Origin: a filamentous cyanobacterium ESFC-1
GTDB lineage: Bacteria > Cyanobacteriota > Cyanobacteriia > Cyanobacteriales > Spirulinaceae
DNA length: 64,000 nucleotides
Assembly: GCA_000380225.1 (NCBI GenBank)
Contig: KB904821.1
Location: 2,248,776-2,312,775, forward strand
Direction of reading: 5' to 3'
The notes beneath the pieces are model-generated. The model did no database searches, had not been told where the DNA came from, and saw only the letters and a list, made by a program, of their open reading frames with translations. The first letter of the stretch is position 1. Every line of letters starts with the position of its first letter. Positions 45,865 through 54,347 of the stretch are shown piece by piece. A program made the position numbers and the translations under genes.

Positions 45865-46494
45865 TTGGCAACCATTCTCAGAGATTTAAGCTATCGCTAT
45901 CAGTGGCTTTATGATGGCATTGCCAAGGCTTCAGCTTTGGCAGTAGGCGGGGAGTCACGCTTTCGACAATTGGCGCTGCAAGGGCTAGAAACTACCCCAC
46001 AGACGGCGATTTTAGACCTCTGCTGCGGTGCAGGGCAAACCACTCGCTATCTTGTCGAAAAGAGCGATCGCGTCACGGGTTTAGATGCCTCTCCCTTTGC
46101 CATTCAACGGGCGCAACAAAACGTCCCCCAAGCCGATTATGTTGAAGCTTTCGCCGAAAATATGCCTTTCTCCGATGCAACCTTCGATCTCGTTCATACC
46201 AGCGTCGCCCTCCACGAAATGAAGCCAGAACAATTACAAGCTATTCTCAAAGAAGTCTACCGAGTTTTGAAGCCGGGGGGAACATTTGCCTTTATTGATT
46301 TTCATAAACCCCACAACCCCATATTTTGGCCGGGTTTGGCAATGTTTTTATGGTTGTTTGAAACGGAAACCTCTTGGCAATTAATTAACACCAATTTAGT
46401 GGATTTGTTAACAACAATCGGCTTCCAAAAGCCCCAGCAACGCTTGTTAGTCGGCGGTAGTTTACAGGTGGTTCAAGCAAGGAAAAACAATTAA
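45865..46494 (+). CDS. Class I SAM-dependent methyltransferase (Methyltransf_11)
   Basis: A 209-residue methyltransferase. Motif I is ILDLCCGAGQT (binding the SAM methionine part), the acidic end of strand beta2 is VTGLDASPFAI, and motif post-I is YVEAFAENMPFSDATFDLV; EVYRVLKPGGTFAFIDF marks strands beta4-beta5. The start is TTG at 45865, supported by AGGAGG at 7 bases (CAGGAGGTTTACAA-TTG), with no usable ATG before motif I. The pattern resembles UbiE/MenG-like C- or O-methyltransferases of quinone or lipid metabolism, but the substrate cannot be assigned. It is divergent from hemH. Confidence 0.86.
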   Translation: MATILRDLSYRYQWLYDGIAKASALAVGGESRFRQLALQGLETTPQTAILDLCCGAGQTTRYLVEKSDRVTGLDASPFAIQRAQQNVPQADYVEAFAENMPFSDATFDLVHTSVALHEMKPEQLQAILKEVYRVLKPGGTFAFIDFHKPHNPIFWPGLAMFLWLFETETSWQLINTNLVDLLTTIGFQKPQQRLLVGGSLQVVQARKNN

Positions 46495-46496
46495 CA

Positions 46497-46678
46497 ATTA
46501 ACAATGTACAATTAACAATTGACAATGTACAACTAATAACAAACAACCAACAACTAATAACAAACAACCAACAACTAACAACTAATAACCAACAACTAAT
46601 AACCAACAACCAACAACTAATAACAAACAACCAACAACTAATAACAAACAACAAACAACAAACAACTAACAACTAACA
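46497..46678. repeat. Long tandem repeat tract (AACAACC/AACTAAT)n
   Basis: About 180 bases of AACAACTAATAACAAACAACC-like units plus ACAATGTACAATTAAC units, filling the whole convergent spacer between the methyltransferase gene and nadB and touching the nadB stop codon. It is open in the antisense frame, but that frame is repeat-derived (repeating SCWLLVI). Confidence 0.88.
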
Positions 46679-48361
46679 ATCAACCATCCCCGTTTGCCAG
46701 GTTTCTCCTTCGATTTGAGTATGAACTTGCCACTGAGGAGAGGGTTTGGGGTAGTCGCTGCGATAATGGCCGCCTCGGCTTTCGGTGCGATATAAAGCAC
46801 TTTTGAGGATGAGGTAGGCAATGTCGAGTAAGTTGAAGGTTTCGGCGCAGGTTTGTAGATTTTTTTGCGCTGTAGGGTTAGTAAAAACGATGGCTTGAGA
46901 CGGGGATGAGTTGTTAATGTATTGACTGACTTGCAGTTGACGAAAGGTATCTCGCCAAGACTGGACTTGCGCGATCGCGTCAGTTAAGGCATCCTGAGAC
47001 CGTACAATCCCCGCACTTTGCCACATTAATCGTTGTAACTCAGTTCGTGCGATCGCCATAATCTCTGCATCTTTCTCAAAGTTGCCTTCAGCTTGCATTT
47101 CAGGCGCATTAGAGGAGGGGGGATTTTCGTTAGTAATATCTAAATGAGTGAGTTGCGCGGCATAAACCAAACATTCGAGTAAAGAGTTACTGGCTAAACG
47201 ATTCGCCCCGTGTACCCCCGTACTGGCGGTTTCCCCAATGGCATATAAACCGGGAATCGAGGTTTGATTGTTTAAATCTGTGGCAATGCCTCCCATCCAA
47301 TAATGGGCCGCAGGGGCAACCGGAATCGGCTCGTTCAAAACATCAATGCCCCAATGCTGACACACTTGAATAATATTGGGGAAACGGTAATGCAGGCGAT
47401 CGCGCTCGATGGGAGTCAAATCCAGATAAACCCGTTCTCCGGCAGGATCGGCAGCCGTTTGTTCTAAATGATGAAAAATGGCGCGACTGACCACATCACG
47501 GGGCGCTAACTCCCCTTTGGGATGATAATTAAAGGCAAAGCGATCGCCCTTTTTATCCACTAAATGCGCCCCTTCTCCGCGTACCGCCTCGCTAATCAGA
47601 AAACGGGGCGCACCGGGTTGAGTTAAAGCCGTGGGATGAAACTGCACAAACTCTAAATCTCGCAATTGCGCCCCCACCCGCCAAGCCAAGGCAATGCCGT
47701 CTCCGGTACTCACCGAGGGATTCGTGGTTTGGGCGTACACCTGGCCGCCCCCTCCCGTCGCCAGAATCACCGCCGTTGCCCCAATCCAACGAATTTGATT
47801 ATGGTGCAGTAAACTCACCCCCTGACAGCGTTTTGTGTCGGGATGCAGCCACAAACTCAACGCCAAGGCTTGGGATAATACCTCAATATTGTCTCGTTTG
47901 AGGACTTGTTCGCTGAGAGTCCCCACAATTGCCCTCCCGGTGGTGTCGGCGGCGTGGAGGACTCTGGGGTGAGAATGGGCGGCTTCGAGGGTCATAGCTA
48001 GTTGCTTGCCGTGACGGTCGAATGCGACTCCTAACTCCACAAGGCGATGAATCGCGGTGGCTGCATTGTTGACCAAAAAATCTACACTGGCGCGATCGCA
48101 CAAACCCGCCCCTGCTTTGAGGGTATCTTCTTGATGGAATGTGGTTGAATCGTCGGGCGCGATCGCGGCGGCTATTCCTCCTTGGGCCCAATCGCTGGCC
48201 CCCACTTTCAAGCGGTCTTTAGTAATCAAGCCTATTTGTAGAGATTCGGGTAAACACAACGCCGCATATAACCCCGCCGCCCCAGTTCCCACCACAATAA
48301 CATCAAAACGAGGGGGAATGTTGGTTGTTGTCGCTTCAGAAGAGGAGGAATGCAAAACCAT
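46673..48361 (-). CDS. nadB: L-aspartate oxidase
   Basis: A 562-residue FAD enzyme of the succinate-dehydrogenase/fumarate-reductase flavoprotein family; it oxidises L-aspartate to iminoaspartate, the first step of de novo NAD synthesis. The dinucleotide motif VVGTGAAGLYAAL is at the N-terminus, followed by DWAQGGIAAAIAPDDS, HQEDTLKAGAGLCD, EAAHSHPRVLHAADTTGRAI and GVHGANRLASNSLLECLVYA. The C-terminal helical domain (from about 440) ends SRGGHYRSDYPKP. These features separate it from SdhA. Length is normal. It lies upstream of psbU's 3' end with about 100 bases between; both are minus strand. Confidence 0.94.
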   Translation of the reverse strand: MVLHSSSSEATTTNIPPRFDVIVVGTGAAGLYAALCLPESLQIGLITKDRLKVGASDWAQGGIAAAIAPDDSTTFHQEDTLKAGAGLCDRASVDFLVNNAATAIHRLVELGVAFDRHGKQLAMTLEAAHSHPRVLHAADTTGRAIVGTLSEQVLKRDNIEVLSQALALSLWLHPDTKRCQGVSLLHHNQIRWIGATAVILATGGGGQVYAQTTNPSVSTGDGIALAWRVGAQLRDLEFVQFHPTALTQPGAPRFLISEAVRGEGAHLVDKKGDRFAFNYHPKGELAPRDVVSRAIFHHLEQTAADPAGERVYLDLTPIERDRLHYRFPNIIQVCQHWGIDVLNEPIPVAPAAHYWMGGIATDLNNQTSIPGLYAIGETASTGVHGANRLASNSLLECLVYAAQLTHLDITNENPPSSNAPEMQAEGNFEKDAEIMAIARTELQRLMWQSAGIVRSQDALTDAIAQVQSWRDTFRQLQVSQYINNSSPSQAIVFTNPTAQKNLQTCAETFNLLDIAYLILKSALYRTESRGGHYRSDYPKPSPQWQVHTQIEGETWQTGMVDC

Positions 48362-48464
48362 AGATTTTGGATCGATCGTAATCTACAAATACAGTAACAA
48401 CCCACCCCGCAGAAGGAGTGGGTTGCATCATACTATAAGCCTTGGTCAACCGTTAAATCGGTTC

Positions 48465-48842
48465 TTAGTAAACCCCAGGATTGTAACGATCTGCCCCTTC
48501 GACAAAAACGGGGTCGATTGGCGTTACCGTAAATTGATCGAAGTTTGCTTGCAAGCGCTCTTTTTGACGTTCGGATAAGCCCGGAATATCTAAGACATCT
48601 TCTACGTCTTTATAAGGAGCATTGTTGATAATTTTGCTGGCTAAAGTCGGATAAAAGCCGCGAAGTTCCCGGAAGTCCCGCACATGGCTGTTGTTGAGAT
48701 CGATTTTTTGACCGAATTCGGTGGATAATTTCGCATCTGCCGGATTGACGTATTGGGCTGCCGTGGCCGTGGGCTGACCCAACCCCAACCAAGACGCGAT
48801 CGCGATCGTCGCAATTACTAACAAGCTCACCAGTTTTTTCAT
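48465..48842 (-). CDS. psbU: Photosystem II extrinsic protein PsbU (12 kDa)
   Basis: A 125-residue precursor with a lumenal signal peptide (about 1-29, ending TATA-A) and a mature part starting QYVNPADAKL. The helix-hairpin-helix-like body IDLNNSHVRDFRELRGFYP...IINNAPYKDVEDVLDIPGLS is diagnostic, as is the C-terminal DPVFVEGADRYNPGVY. PsbU binds the lumenal face of photosystem II and stabilises the oxygen-evolving cluster. A good ribosome binding site (AGGAGGATTTAATTTT) precedes the ATG. The spacer to nadB has only a short hairpin (CCCCGCAGAAGGAGTGGG region). Confidence 0.96.
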   Translation of the reverse strand: MKKLVSLLVIATIAIASWLGLGQPTATAAQYVNPADAKLSTEFGQKIDLNNSHVRDFRELRGFYPTLASKIINNAPYKDVEDVLDIPGLSERQKERLQANFDQFTVTPIDPVFVEGADRYNPGVY

Positions 48843-48952
48843 TAAAATTAAATCCTCCTAATCTTTGCTCTCTCGCCCAAGGAGAATGCCACTTCTCCAT
48901 CAGGTTAACTTTTGTGTTGTTTTATCTCATCTTATCTTAGAAACCGCACGAT

Positions 48953-48993
48953 TTGGTCATTGGTCATTGGTCATCGGTCATTGGTCATTGGAA
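48953..48993. repeat. Tandem heptanucleotide repeat (TTGGTCA)n
   Basis: About six copies of TTGGTCA in the divergent spacer between psbU and the peroxiredoxin gene, well upstream of either start. Confidence 0.85.
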
Positions 48994-49129
48994 ACCTCAT
49001 TACCCAAGACAAAGGACAAACGACTAAATAATCTAAAATTAACCTAAACTCCGAAAACCCTAGCGGATTACTCAAGTTTATAATTAAGCTGTACTACTGT
49101 ACAGCAAGGTTCAAGGACATTAAATATTT

Positions 49130-49768
49130 ATGGCTAATCTACAACTCGGTGATATCGTTCCCGATTTTACCCAAGCTTCCAACAAAGGCGAAATCTCGTT
49201 CTACGATTGGGCTGGCGATAGTTGGGTGGTGTTATTCTCTCACCCGGCAGACTATACTCCGGTTTGCACAACGGAATTAGGGGAAGTTGCCCGACTCAAG
49301 CCCGAATTTGCCCAACGCAACGCCAAAGTGATTGCCCTCAGCGTTGACGATGCCGATTCCCATGCAGGCTGGATTGGGGATATCAACGAAACCCAAAGCA
49401 CCACGATCAATTATCCCATTTTGGCGGATGTGGATAAAAAAGTATCCGACCTCTACGGTATGATTCATCCAAACGCTGATGATAAAGTCACGGTGCGGAC
49501 GGTATTTGTGATTGACCCTAACAAAAAGTTACGCTTAACTTTGACTTATCCGCCGAGTACCGGACGCAATTTCCAAGAGATTATACGGGTATTGGATTCT
49601 CTGCAACTCACAGATAATTATCAAGTGGCAACTCCGGTAAACTGGCAAGATGGCGAAGATTGTGTCGTTTCGCCGAAGATTCCTACCGAAGAAGCCAAAC
49701 AGAAGTTTCCCAAAGGGGTACGGGAAATTAAGCCTTATCTGCGGATGACTCCTCAGCCGAATAAATAG
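49130..49768 (+). CDS. 1-Cys peroxiredoxin (Prx6 type)
   Basis: A 212-residue AhpC/TSA-fold peroxidase. The peroxidatic Cys is C46 in HPADYTPVCTTELG. The C-terminal domain typical of Prx6 (about 160-212, NWQDGEDCVVSPKIPTEEAK ... GVREIKPYLRMTPQP) is present and no resolving Cys is seen at the 2-Cys position; the other Cys, in DGEDCVV, is conserved in many 1-Cys enzymes. It reduces H2O2 and alkyl hydroperoxides in the cytosol. The start ATG has a poor ribosome binding site. The ABC exporter gene follows on the same strand after a tandem repeat. Confidence 0.92.
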   Translation: MANLQLGDIVPDFTQASNKGEISFYDWAGDSWVVLFSHPADYTPVCTTELGEVARLKPEFAQRNAKVIALSVDDADSHAGWIGDINETQSTTINYPILADVDKKVSDLYGMIHPNADDKVTVRTVFVIDPNKKLRLTLTYPPSTGRNFQEIIRVLDSLQLTDNYQVATPVNWQDGEDCVVSPKIPTEEAKQKFPKGVREIKPYLRMTPQPNK

Positions 49769-49837
49769 AGGGGATTTTGGCCAGGAATTTGATTTCCTGG
49801 CCAAGAAGTGGGGAGAAATTACCAATTAAGGGATTCT

Positions 49838-49896
49838 ACCAACAACCAACAACCAACAACCAACAACCAATGACCAATGACCAACGACCAATGACC
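49838..49896. repeat. Tandem repeat (CAACAAC)n / (CAATGAC)n before the ABC exporter
   Basis: Eight or so units of CCAACAA and CCAATGA; the last units provide several in-frame ATG codons for the exporter frame. Confidence 0.85.
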
Positions 49897-51681
49897 AATA
49901 AAAGTGATTGGCGATTATTTTTACAACTCGTCCCCTATGCCAGACGCAATCAGAGTATTTTATTCTGGTCGCTGATTTTACTGGTTCCCCTCGCGATCGC
50001 GGGAGCAATTCAACCCCTTATAATTGGTCAAGCCATCTCTGTCTTTCGCCAAGAATCTACCTGGTCATTTCTGGCCGAACGTTCTACCCAAGAAGCGATT
50101 AACTGGCTGATTGGTTTGTTGTTGCTGACCATTTTCGTTCGGTTGTCTTTCTCCTCGGTTCAAGGCTATCTCGTCCAAAGAGTCGGCCAAGAAATCACCG
50201 CCGGAATTCGCCACGACTTGTTTACCCGCGTGACTTCCCTAGCTGTTCGCTTTTTTGATAAAACTCCCGTCGGTCGTCTTGTGACCCGCTTAACCAGCGA
50301 TGTTGAGGCATTAGGGGACGTTTTCGCGACGGGGGCGGTGGGGATTCTCAGCGATATCGCGAATATCTTGGTCATTGTCGTGACGATGTTTTGGTTGCAG
50401 TGGCAATTGGCTTTGATGTTGGTGTTGATGCTATTTCCCGTGACAGCGTTGATTATTTACTTTCAGCGAGAATATCGCCAAGCCAACTACAAAGCCCGTG
50501 AAGAACTCTCGCGACTCAATGCCATGCTGGCCGAAAATGTCGCCGGGATTAATATTGTGCAACTATTCCGCCGGGAACAGTTTAACGCAGAGATGTTTCG
50601 CTCGGTGAATCAACGCCATCGCCAAGAAGTAGACCACACCATCTTTCACGATTCGGCGGTGTCGGCAACATTAGAATGGGTTGCCCTGGTCGCGATCGCG
50701 GGGGTACTGTGGTTAGGAGGAACTCTTGTGATCAACGAGGCGTTGACTTTTGGGGTTTTGGCTTCCTTCATTCTTTATGCCCAACGCTTTTTCGACCCGT
50801 TGCGTCGCTTTGCCGAAAAGTTCACCATGATTCAATCGGGCTTTACTGCCATTGAACGCATCAACGAGTTGATGAACGAACCCATCGAAATCCGCGACCC
50901 TGAAGCTCAAACTCGGCAAAGTTTGGGAACGGCAGTGGAAGAACGAGAGCATATTGGCGAGATTCGCTTTGAAAATGTTTGGTTTGCCTATAAAGACGAT
51001 GAATTCGTCCTCAAAGACCTGAATTTTACCGTTAAACCCGGCGAAAAAATCGCGTTGGTGGGGCCGACGGGGGCGGGTAAAAGTTCCATCATTCGCCTGT
51101 TATGCCGCCTCTACGAACCGAGTCGCGGTCGCATCCTCGTCGATGGCATTGATATCCGCGACCTGCCTCAAGCGGAGTTACGCCGCCATATTGGGGTGAT
51201 TTTGCAAGAAAGTTTCCTGTTTGCCGGGAATGTCAAACGCAACATTACCCTAGGGGAAAATTACGAGTTTGCCACCATCCAAGGGGCTGCGGAAAAAACC
51301 AATATCGACGACTTTATTAACAATCTTCCGCAAGGCTACGATACCCAACTGCGGGAACGAGGGACGAACCTTTCTGGGGGGCAAAAACAACTGTTGGCCT
51401 TTGCCCGTGTGGCCATCCGCAACCCTCATATTTTGGTGTTAGACGAAGCCACCGCGAGTCTCGATGTCAAAACTGAAGCTTTGATTCAAGAAGCCCTCGA
51501 ACATCTCCTAATTAATCGAACCGCAGTGATTATCGCCCACCGTCTCTCGACGATTCGTGATGTAGACCGCATTCTTGTGCTGAAACGCGGCGAGTTGATT
51601 GAGTCGGGCAGTCACGAAGAATTGCTCAAACAAGGGGGCTTATACGCCAGTTTATATCAGTTACAAATGCTTGGCACTTAA
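49891..51681 (+). CDS. ABC exporter, fused permease and ATPase
   Basis: A 596-residue half-transporter: six membrane helices (about 20-310, with TPVGRLVTRLTSDVEAL in the first coupling region), then an ATPase domain with Walker A GPTGAGKSS, Q-loop VILQESFLF, signature LSGGQK, Walker B ILVLDEATAS and the His switch IIAHRLST. It is of the MsbA/multidrug/lipid exporter class, dimeric, with unknown substrate. The frame is open from 49777, but the first 30 or so codons are translated tandem repeat (QQPTTNNQQPMTNDQRP). I therefore use ATG 49891 (MTNKSDWRLFLQL). Other repeat-derived ATGs at 49870 and 49882 region are possible. Confidence 0.9.
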   Translation: MTNKSDWRLFLQLVPYARRNQSILFWSLILLVPLAIAGAIQPLIIGQAISVFRQESTWSFLAERSTQEAINWLIGLLLLTIFVRLSFSSVQGYLVQRVGQEITAGIRHDLFTRVTSLAVRFFDKTPVGRLVTRLTSDVEALGDVFATGAVGILSDIANILVIVVTMFWLQWQLALMLVLMLFPVTALIIYFQREYRQANYKAREELSRLNAMLAENVAGINIVQLFRREQFNAEMFRSVNQRHRQEVDHTIFHDSAVSATLEWVALVAIAGVLWLGGTLVINEALTFGVLASFILYAQRFFDPLRRFAEKFTMIQSGFTAIERINELMNEPIEIRDPEAQTRQSLGTAVEEREHIGEIRFENVWFAYKDDEFVLKDLNFTVKPGEKIALVGPTGAGKSSIIRLLCRLYEPSRGRILVDGIDIRDLPQAELRRHIGVILQESFLFAGNVKRNITLGENYEFATIQGAAEKTNIDDFINNLPQGYDTQLRERGTNLSGGQKQLLAFARVAIRNPHILVLDEATASLDVKTEALIQEALEHLLINRTAVIIAHRLSTIRDVDRILVLKRGELIESGSHEELLKQGGLYASLYQLQMLGT

Positions 51682-51775
51682 ACATCTGTCCGGTTTTTGT
51701 AGTAGATTGCAGGTTGTAGGATTAGCACCTGCTATTGATTGGTTAAATGTGTGTGTGTTGAGAGAATCGCGAGAT

Positions 51776-52492
51776 ATGAAAAAGCATTTTCAGGCATTTT
51801 TAGATAAATTGACTCGTTGGACAGCCTTGGGCTTGGTTCCGACGGGTTTGCTGGCGTTTTCTGTGCCGCAGGAAGCCAAAGCGGATTGGAACCCTTTTGA
51901 GATTTGTGCTGAGGAGTTGTTAGCCACAGAATCGATTTCCCCAGCGCAAGCAGCGTTGGCTTGTGCAGAAGCCCTCGAACCCAAGGATTTGTCGTTTTGT
52001 GTGATTAAGATTAATTCATTTACGCCTGTGGATGCGGTGTCGGCGTTGCAGGCTTGTTTTCGCGATCGCCGTCCGTTGGAATTGGCCACCTGTACGGTTA
52101 ATATTACCGAAGAATTCGATCTGAGCGATCGCGTGGCTCGCAAAAGTGATGAAACCCTGGTTGCACAAACAGTAGATGAAACAGAAGTCACCCCAGGATT
52201 AATCAGAACTCCGGGTTCCCTTGACCCGACTCTCATTCAACCGCAGATTTTGGACACCCTCGATGAACCCGAAGTTGACGGGATTCCAGACGTATTACGC
52301 AGTAATGAGGGGAGACTTTCAACGGCAATGGCAACCCTAGAATACTGTCGTCTCAGTGTTTTACCCATTCGTTATTCAGAATGCGTGATTGGTTTGGGTC
52401 GTCAAATGGATTTTACCGTCGGACGGCTTTTGGAAACTTGCATCGAAGCGGAGACATTTCCCCCTAGCTTATTCCCCCGCGTCGAGGGGTAA
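51776..52492 (+). CDS. Secreted protein with periodic cysteines, unknown function
   Basis: A 238-residue protein with a probable signal peptide (1-36, ending AKA-D). Cysteines occur at 44, 63, 75, 94 and 106, that is with spacings 19, 12, 19 and 12, and again at 191, 203 and 222 (12, 19). This is a repeating two-Cys unit of 31 residues, with helix-like segments (SPAQAALACAEAL, TPVDAVSALQACF) between. A Thr/Glu/Pro-rich linker (about 115-180) separates the two Cys blocks. Such spacing suggests a helical-hairpin repeat held by disulfides in the periplasm. The ATG at 51776 is chosen because the longer frame overlaps the exporter gene. I do not recognise a named family. Confidence 0.75.
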   Translation: MKKHFQAFLDKLTRWTALGLVPTGLLAFSVPQEAKADWNPFEICAEELLATESISPAQAALACAEALEPKDLSFCVIKINSFTPVDAVSALQACFRDRRPLELATCTVNITEEFDLSDRVARKSDETLVAQTVDETEVTPGLIRTPGSLDPTLIQPQILDTLDEPEVDGIPDVLRSNEGRLSTAMATLEYCRLSVLPIRYSECVIGLGRQMDFTVGRLLETCIEAETFPPSLFPRVEG

Positions 52493-52550
52493 GTTGTTGG
52501 TTGTTGGTTGGGGATTAGATCGAATCCGAAAAAGCAACCACAGTTCGCTG

Positions 52551-52611
52551 AACCCCGGTTTCTAATAAGCCTACCCGATTGAGTTGAAATTTAACCTCAA
52601 TAGCCGGGGTT
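52551..52611. repeat. AACCCCGG-type hairpin repeat, terminator position
   Basis: AACCCCGGTTTCTAATAAGC ... TAGCCGGGGTTTTT, ending in a T-run. It lies 59 bases after the Cys-repeat gene and fits a rho-independent terminator for it, though it belongs to the dispersed family. Confidence 0.7.
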
Positions 52612-52679
52612 TTTCACCCTCACTACTTAAACGAATTTAATCTTACTTTTTGGATTTTATTGTAAACGAAAAATATTAA

Positions 52680-52778
52680 TTCTCAGTTGTACATTGTTAA
52701 TTGTTAATTGTACATTGTTAATTGTTAATTGTTAATTGTTAATTGTTAATTGTTAATTGTTAATTGTACATTGTTAAT
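52680..52778. repeat. Tandem repeat (TTAATTG)n with GTACATT units
   Basis: About twelve units of TTAATTG with interspersed TACATTG; it reaches the stop codon of the DUF99 gene on the other strand. Same class as 46497-46678 in reverse orientation. Confidence 0.88.
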
Positions 52779-53392
52779 TATGCCTGAGAACCGCTTTCTC
52801 CTGTTTTCACGGCTGCCCCGATTAAATGGGCGATTCGCAGGGCTTCGGGGACTTTGCCGCAGTCTGTGAGGGCATGGAGGGCGAGGCCGATGATATGGGG
52901 GTCTTCACCGCAAACTTGGAAGAAAAAGGGGGGATTGTGGTGGATGATTCCGGCTCTTTGAATTAATTGTAGCCGCAAGTCGCGATCGCGAAAATGAGAC
53001 AACGCTGCTGTAATTTTCTCGAAGTTGGGATAACGCCGCATCACCGCGACACAAGGCAATTCTAACCGTTGCGAGAGGGTGGGTAAATCGATTAAATTAA
53101 AGCCCCCAAAGCCCAAACCATCCAGTAACACTAAATGCAACTGGGGCAGAAATTTACTGGGTAATAGCTGTTCGCAAATCTTATCGGTTGCATCCAAACC
53201 GTCTTGGGTGACTTGACTCCAAATCATCCCCTCAAACCTCGTCCCCGCACAAATAATCCCCGCAACTGACACGGGAGGAGGTGGGGAAAAATTGGCATCT
53301 AAGGGCTTACGGTGACGCTGAAACGGTGCATCATCAAAGCCAATAACGCGAATTTGTTTTCTTTGTCGCAGTAGGACTTCTAAAGCAGTCAT
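52778..53392 (-). CDS. DUF99 family protein
   Basis: A 204-residue protein of DUF99, a family more common in archaea and linked by fold to endonuclease V. Typical segments are RVIGFDDAPF near the N-terminus, VAGIICAGTRFEGMIWSQVTQDGLDAT and HLVLLDGLGFGGFNLIDL with a conserved Asp, and a C-terminal PEALRIAHLIGAAV. Endonuclease V acts on inosine in nucleic acids; archaeal relatives of this family have been described as deoxyuridine-specific, but activity of cyanobacterial members is unproven. Length is normal. It is a single gene bounded by a tandem repeat at its stop codon. Confidence 0.85.
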   Translation of the reverse strand: MTALEVLLRQRKQIRVIGFDDAPFQRHRKPLDANFSPPPPVSVAGIICAGTRFEGMIWSQVTQDGLDATDKICEQLLPSKFLPQLHLVLLDGLGFGGFNLIDLPTLSQRLELPCVAVMRRYPNFEKITAALSHFRDRDLRLQLIQRAGIIHHNPPFFFQVCGEDPHIIGLALHALTDCGKVPEALRIAHLIGAAVKTGESGSQA

Positions 53393-53556
53393 CAGTTTTC
53401 GAGGCTACATATATATGCTCGTCAAAATTAGCGCGATCGCGGTGAAAAATGCAATTCAAGTTCTTTTTTAAATTTCTTATATACTTCTAAGAATTTACAG
53501 TATTTACAGATATTTTATACCTGAAAACGCATCAACAATTCTCAGTATGATTGACT

Positions 53557-54195
53557 CTAAATTTGCTCCCGAATCCAAGCCCGAAATGCTTTCATTGTTT
53601 TATTTCTGCCTTCAATTTTACTTTGTTCGAGATATTCAGGAATAATTGTTTTCACAGAAAATTCGGGAAAATGAGGACTTTCCTCACATTGAATGTAAAC
53701 ACTATTTTGCAGCACATTAATTTCTAAACTTGTACCGTCGAAGCGCCAAAGTTCCCCAACTCCTAAAGCTTCATAGTTATTAAACCGAGTTCGAGCAGTA
53801 ATATCAATTTCAATCGCTAAATCTGGGGGTGGGTCTATACTTAAATCAATTCGCTTTTGACCGCGAACTACTGCTTCATTCTCGATATAGAAACAATCAT
53901 CAGCTTCAAGTCCTTGATTCATCCGTTGACTTTTAAATGTTGTAGAACCTAGACTCCGAAATTCAATATCCCGTTCTTCCAAAATTGCTTTTACAAAGTC
54001 AGCAATCATGACTTTATCGTCTTCGTGTTCTGGTAATGGAACCATAATTTCTAATGTTCCTTGGCTGTAGTTAATACGAGACCCGCGTTTTTCTCCCAAA
54101 TTCTCTAGCAAGTCTTCGTACATTTGCCAACTAATATCTTTCATTAAAAGTTGCCGACCGGGAGGAATAACTAACTGTTCAAAAGTTACTTTCAT
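53557..54195 (-). CDS. Uma2 family (DUF820) endonuclease-like protein
   Basis: A 212-residue Uma2 protein. The conserved stations are SWQMYEDLLENLGEKRGSRI, a LEIMVPLPEHE strand, the RIDLSIDPPPDLAIEIDIT region with the two acidic positions, and NNYEALGVGELWRFDG. It differs strongly from the first Uma2 protein (636-1223), so the two are not a recent duplicate. The substrate is unknown. It lies just downstream of the reverse-transcriptase gene on the same strand, with a 70-base hairpin repeat between them, so it could be on the same transcript, but no functional link is known. Confidence 0.88.
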   Translation of the reverse strand: MKVTFEQLVIPPGRQLLMKDISWQMYEDLLENLGEKRGSRINYSQGTLEIMVPLPEHEDDKVMIADFVKAILEERDIEFRSLGSTTFKSQRMNQGLEADDCFYIENEAVVRGQKRIDLSIDPPPDLAIEIDITARTRFNNYEALGVGELWRFDGTSLEINVLQNSVYIQCEESPHFPEFSVKTIIPEYLEQSKIEGRNKTMKAFRAWIREQI

Positions 54196-54264
54196 ATTGT
54201 TGATTTTTGCAAAACATTTTGGGCTTAATTGGTCATATCAAATCCGAAAAAATAACCGTTGGCG

Positions 54265-54334
54265 CGAGAACCCCGGTTTCTTATCCGCTTACACAGTCAA
54301 GTTAAAATTTCAAGCTAGAAACCGGGGTTCTTAA
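54265..54334. repeat. AACCCCGG-type hairpin repeat after the RT gene
   Basis: GAACCCCGGTTTCTTATCCG ... CTAGAAACCGGGGTTCTT, about 70 bases, with an 11-base outer stem. It is a near-copy of 36030-36090 (same orientation as read on the opposite strand). It stands 14 bases after the RT stop codon and may terminate that transcript. Confidence 0.8.
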
Positions 54335-54347
54335 TCTCCACTCATTA

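Noticed and set aside
46385-46672. 95-codon antisense frame rich in SCWLLVI
   Set aside because: Translation of the heptanucleotide tandem repeat only.
54265-54334. Hairpin after the RT gene considered as msr-msd RNA
   Set aside because: A near-identical copy lies at 36030-36090 beside ychF, so it is a dispersed repeat and not specific to the RT.
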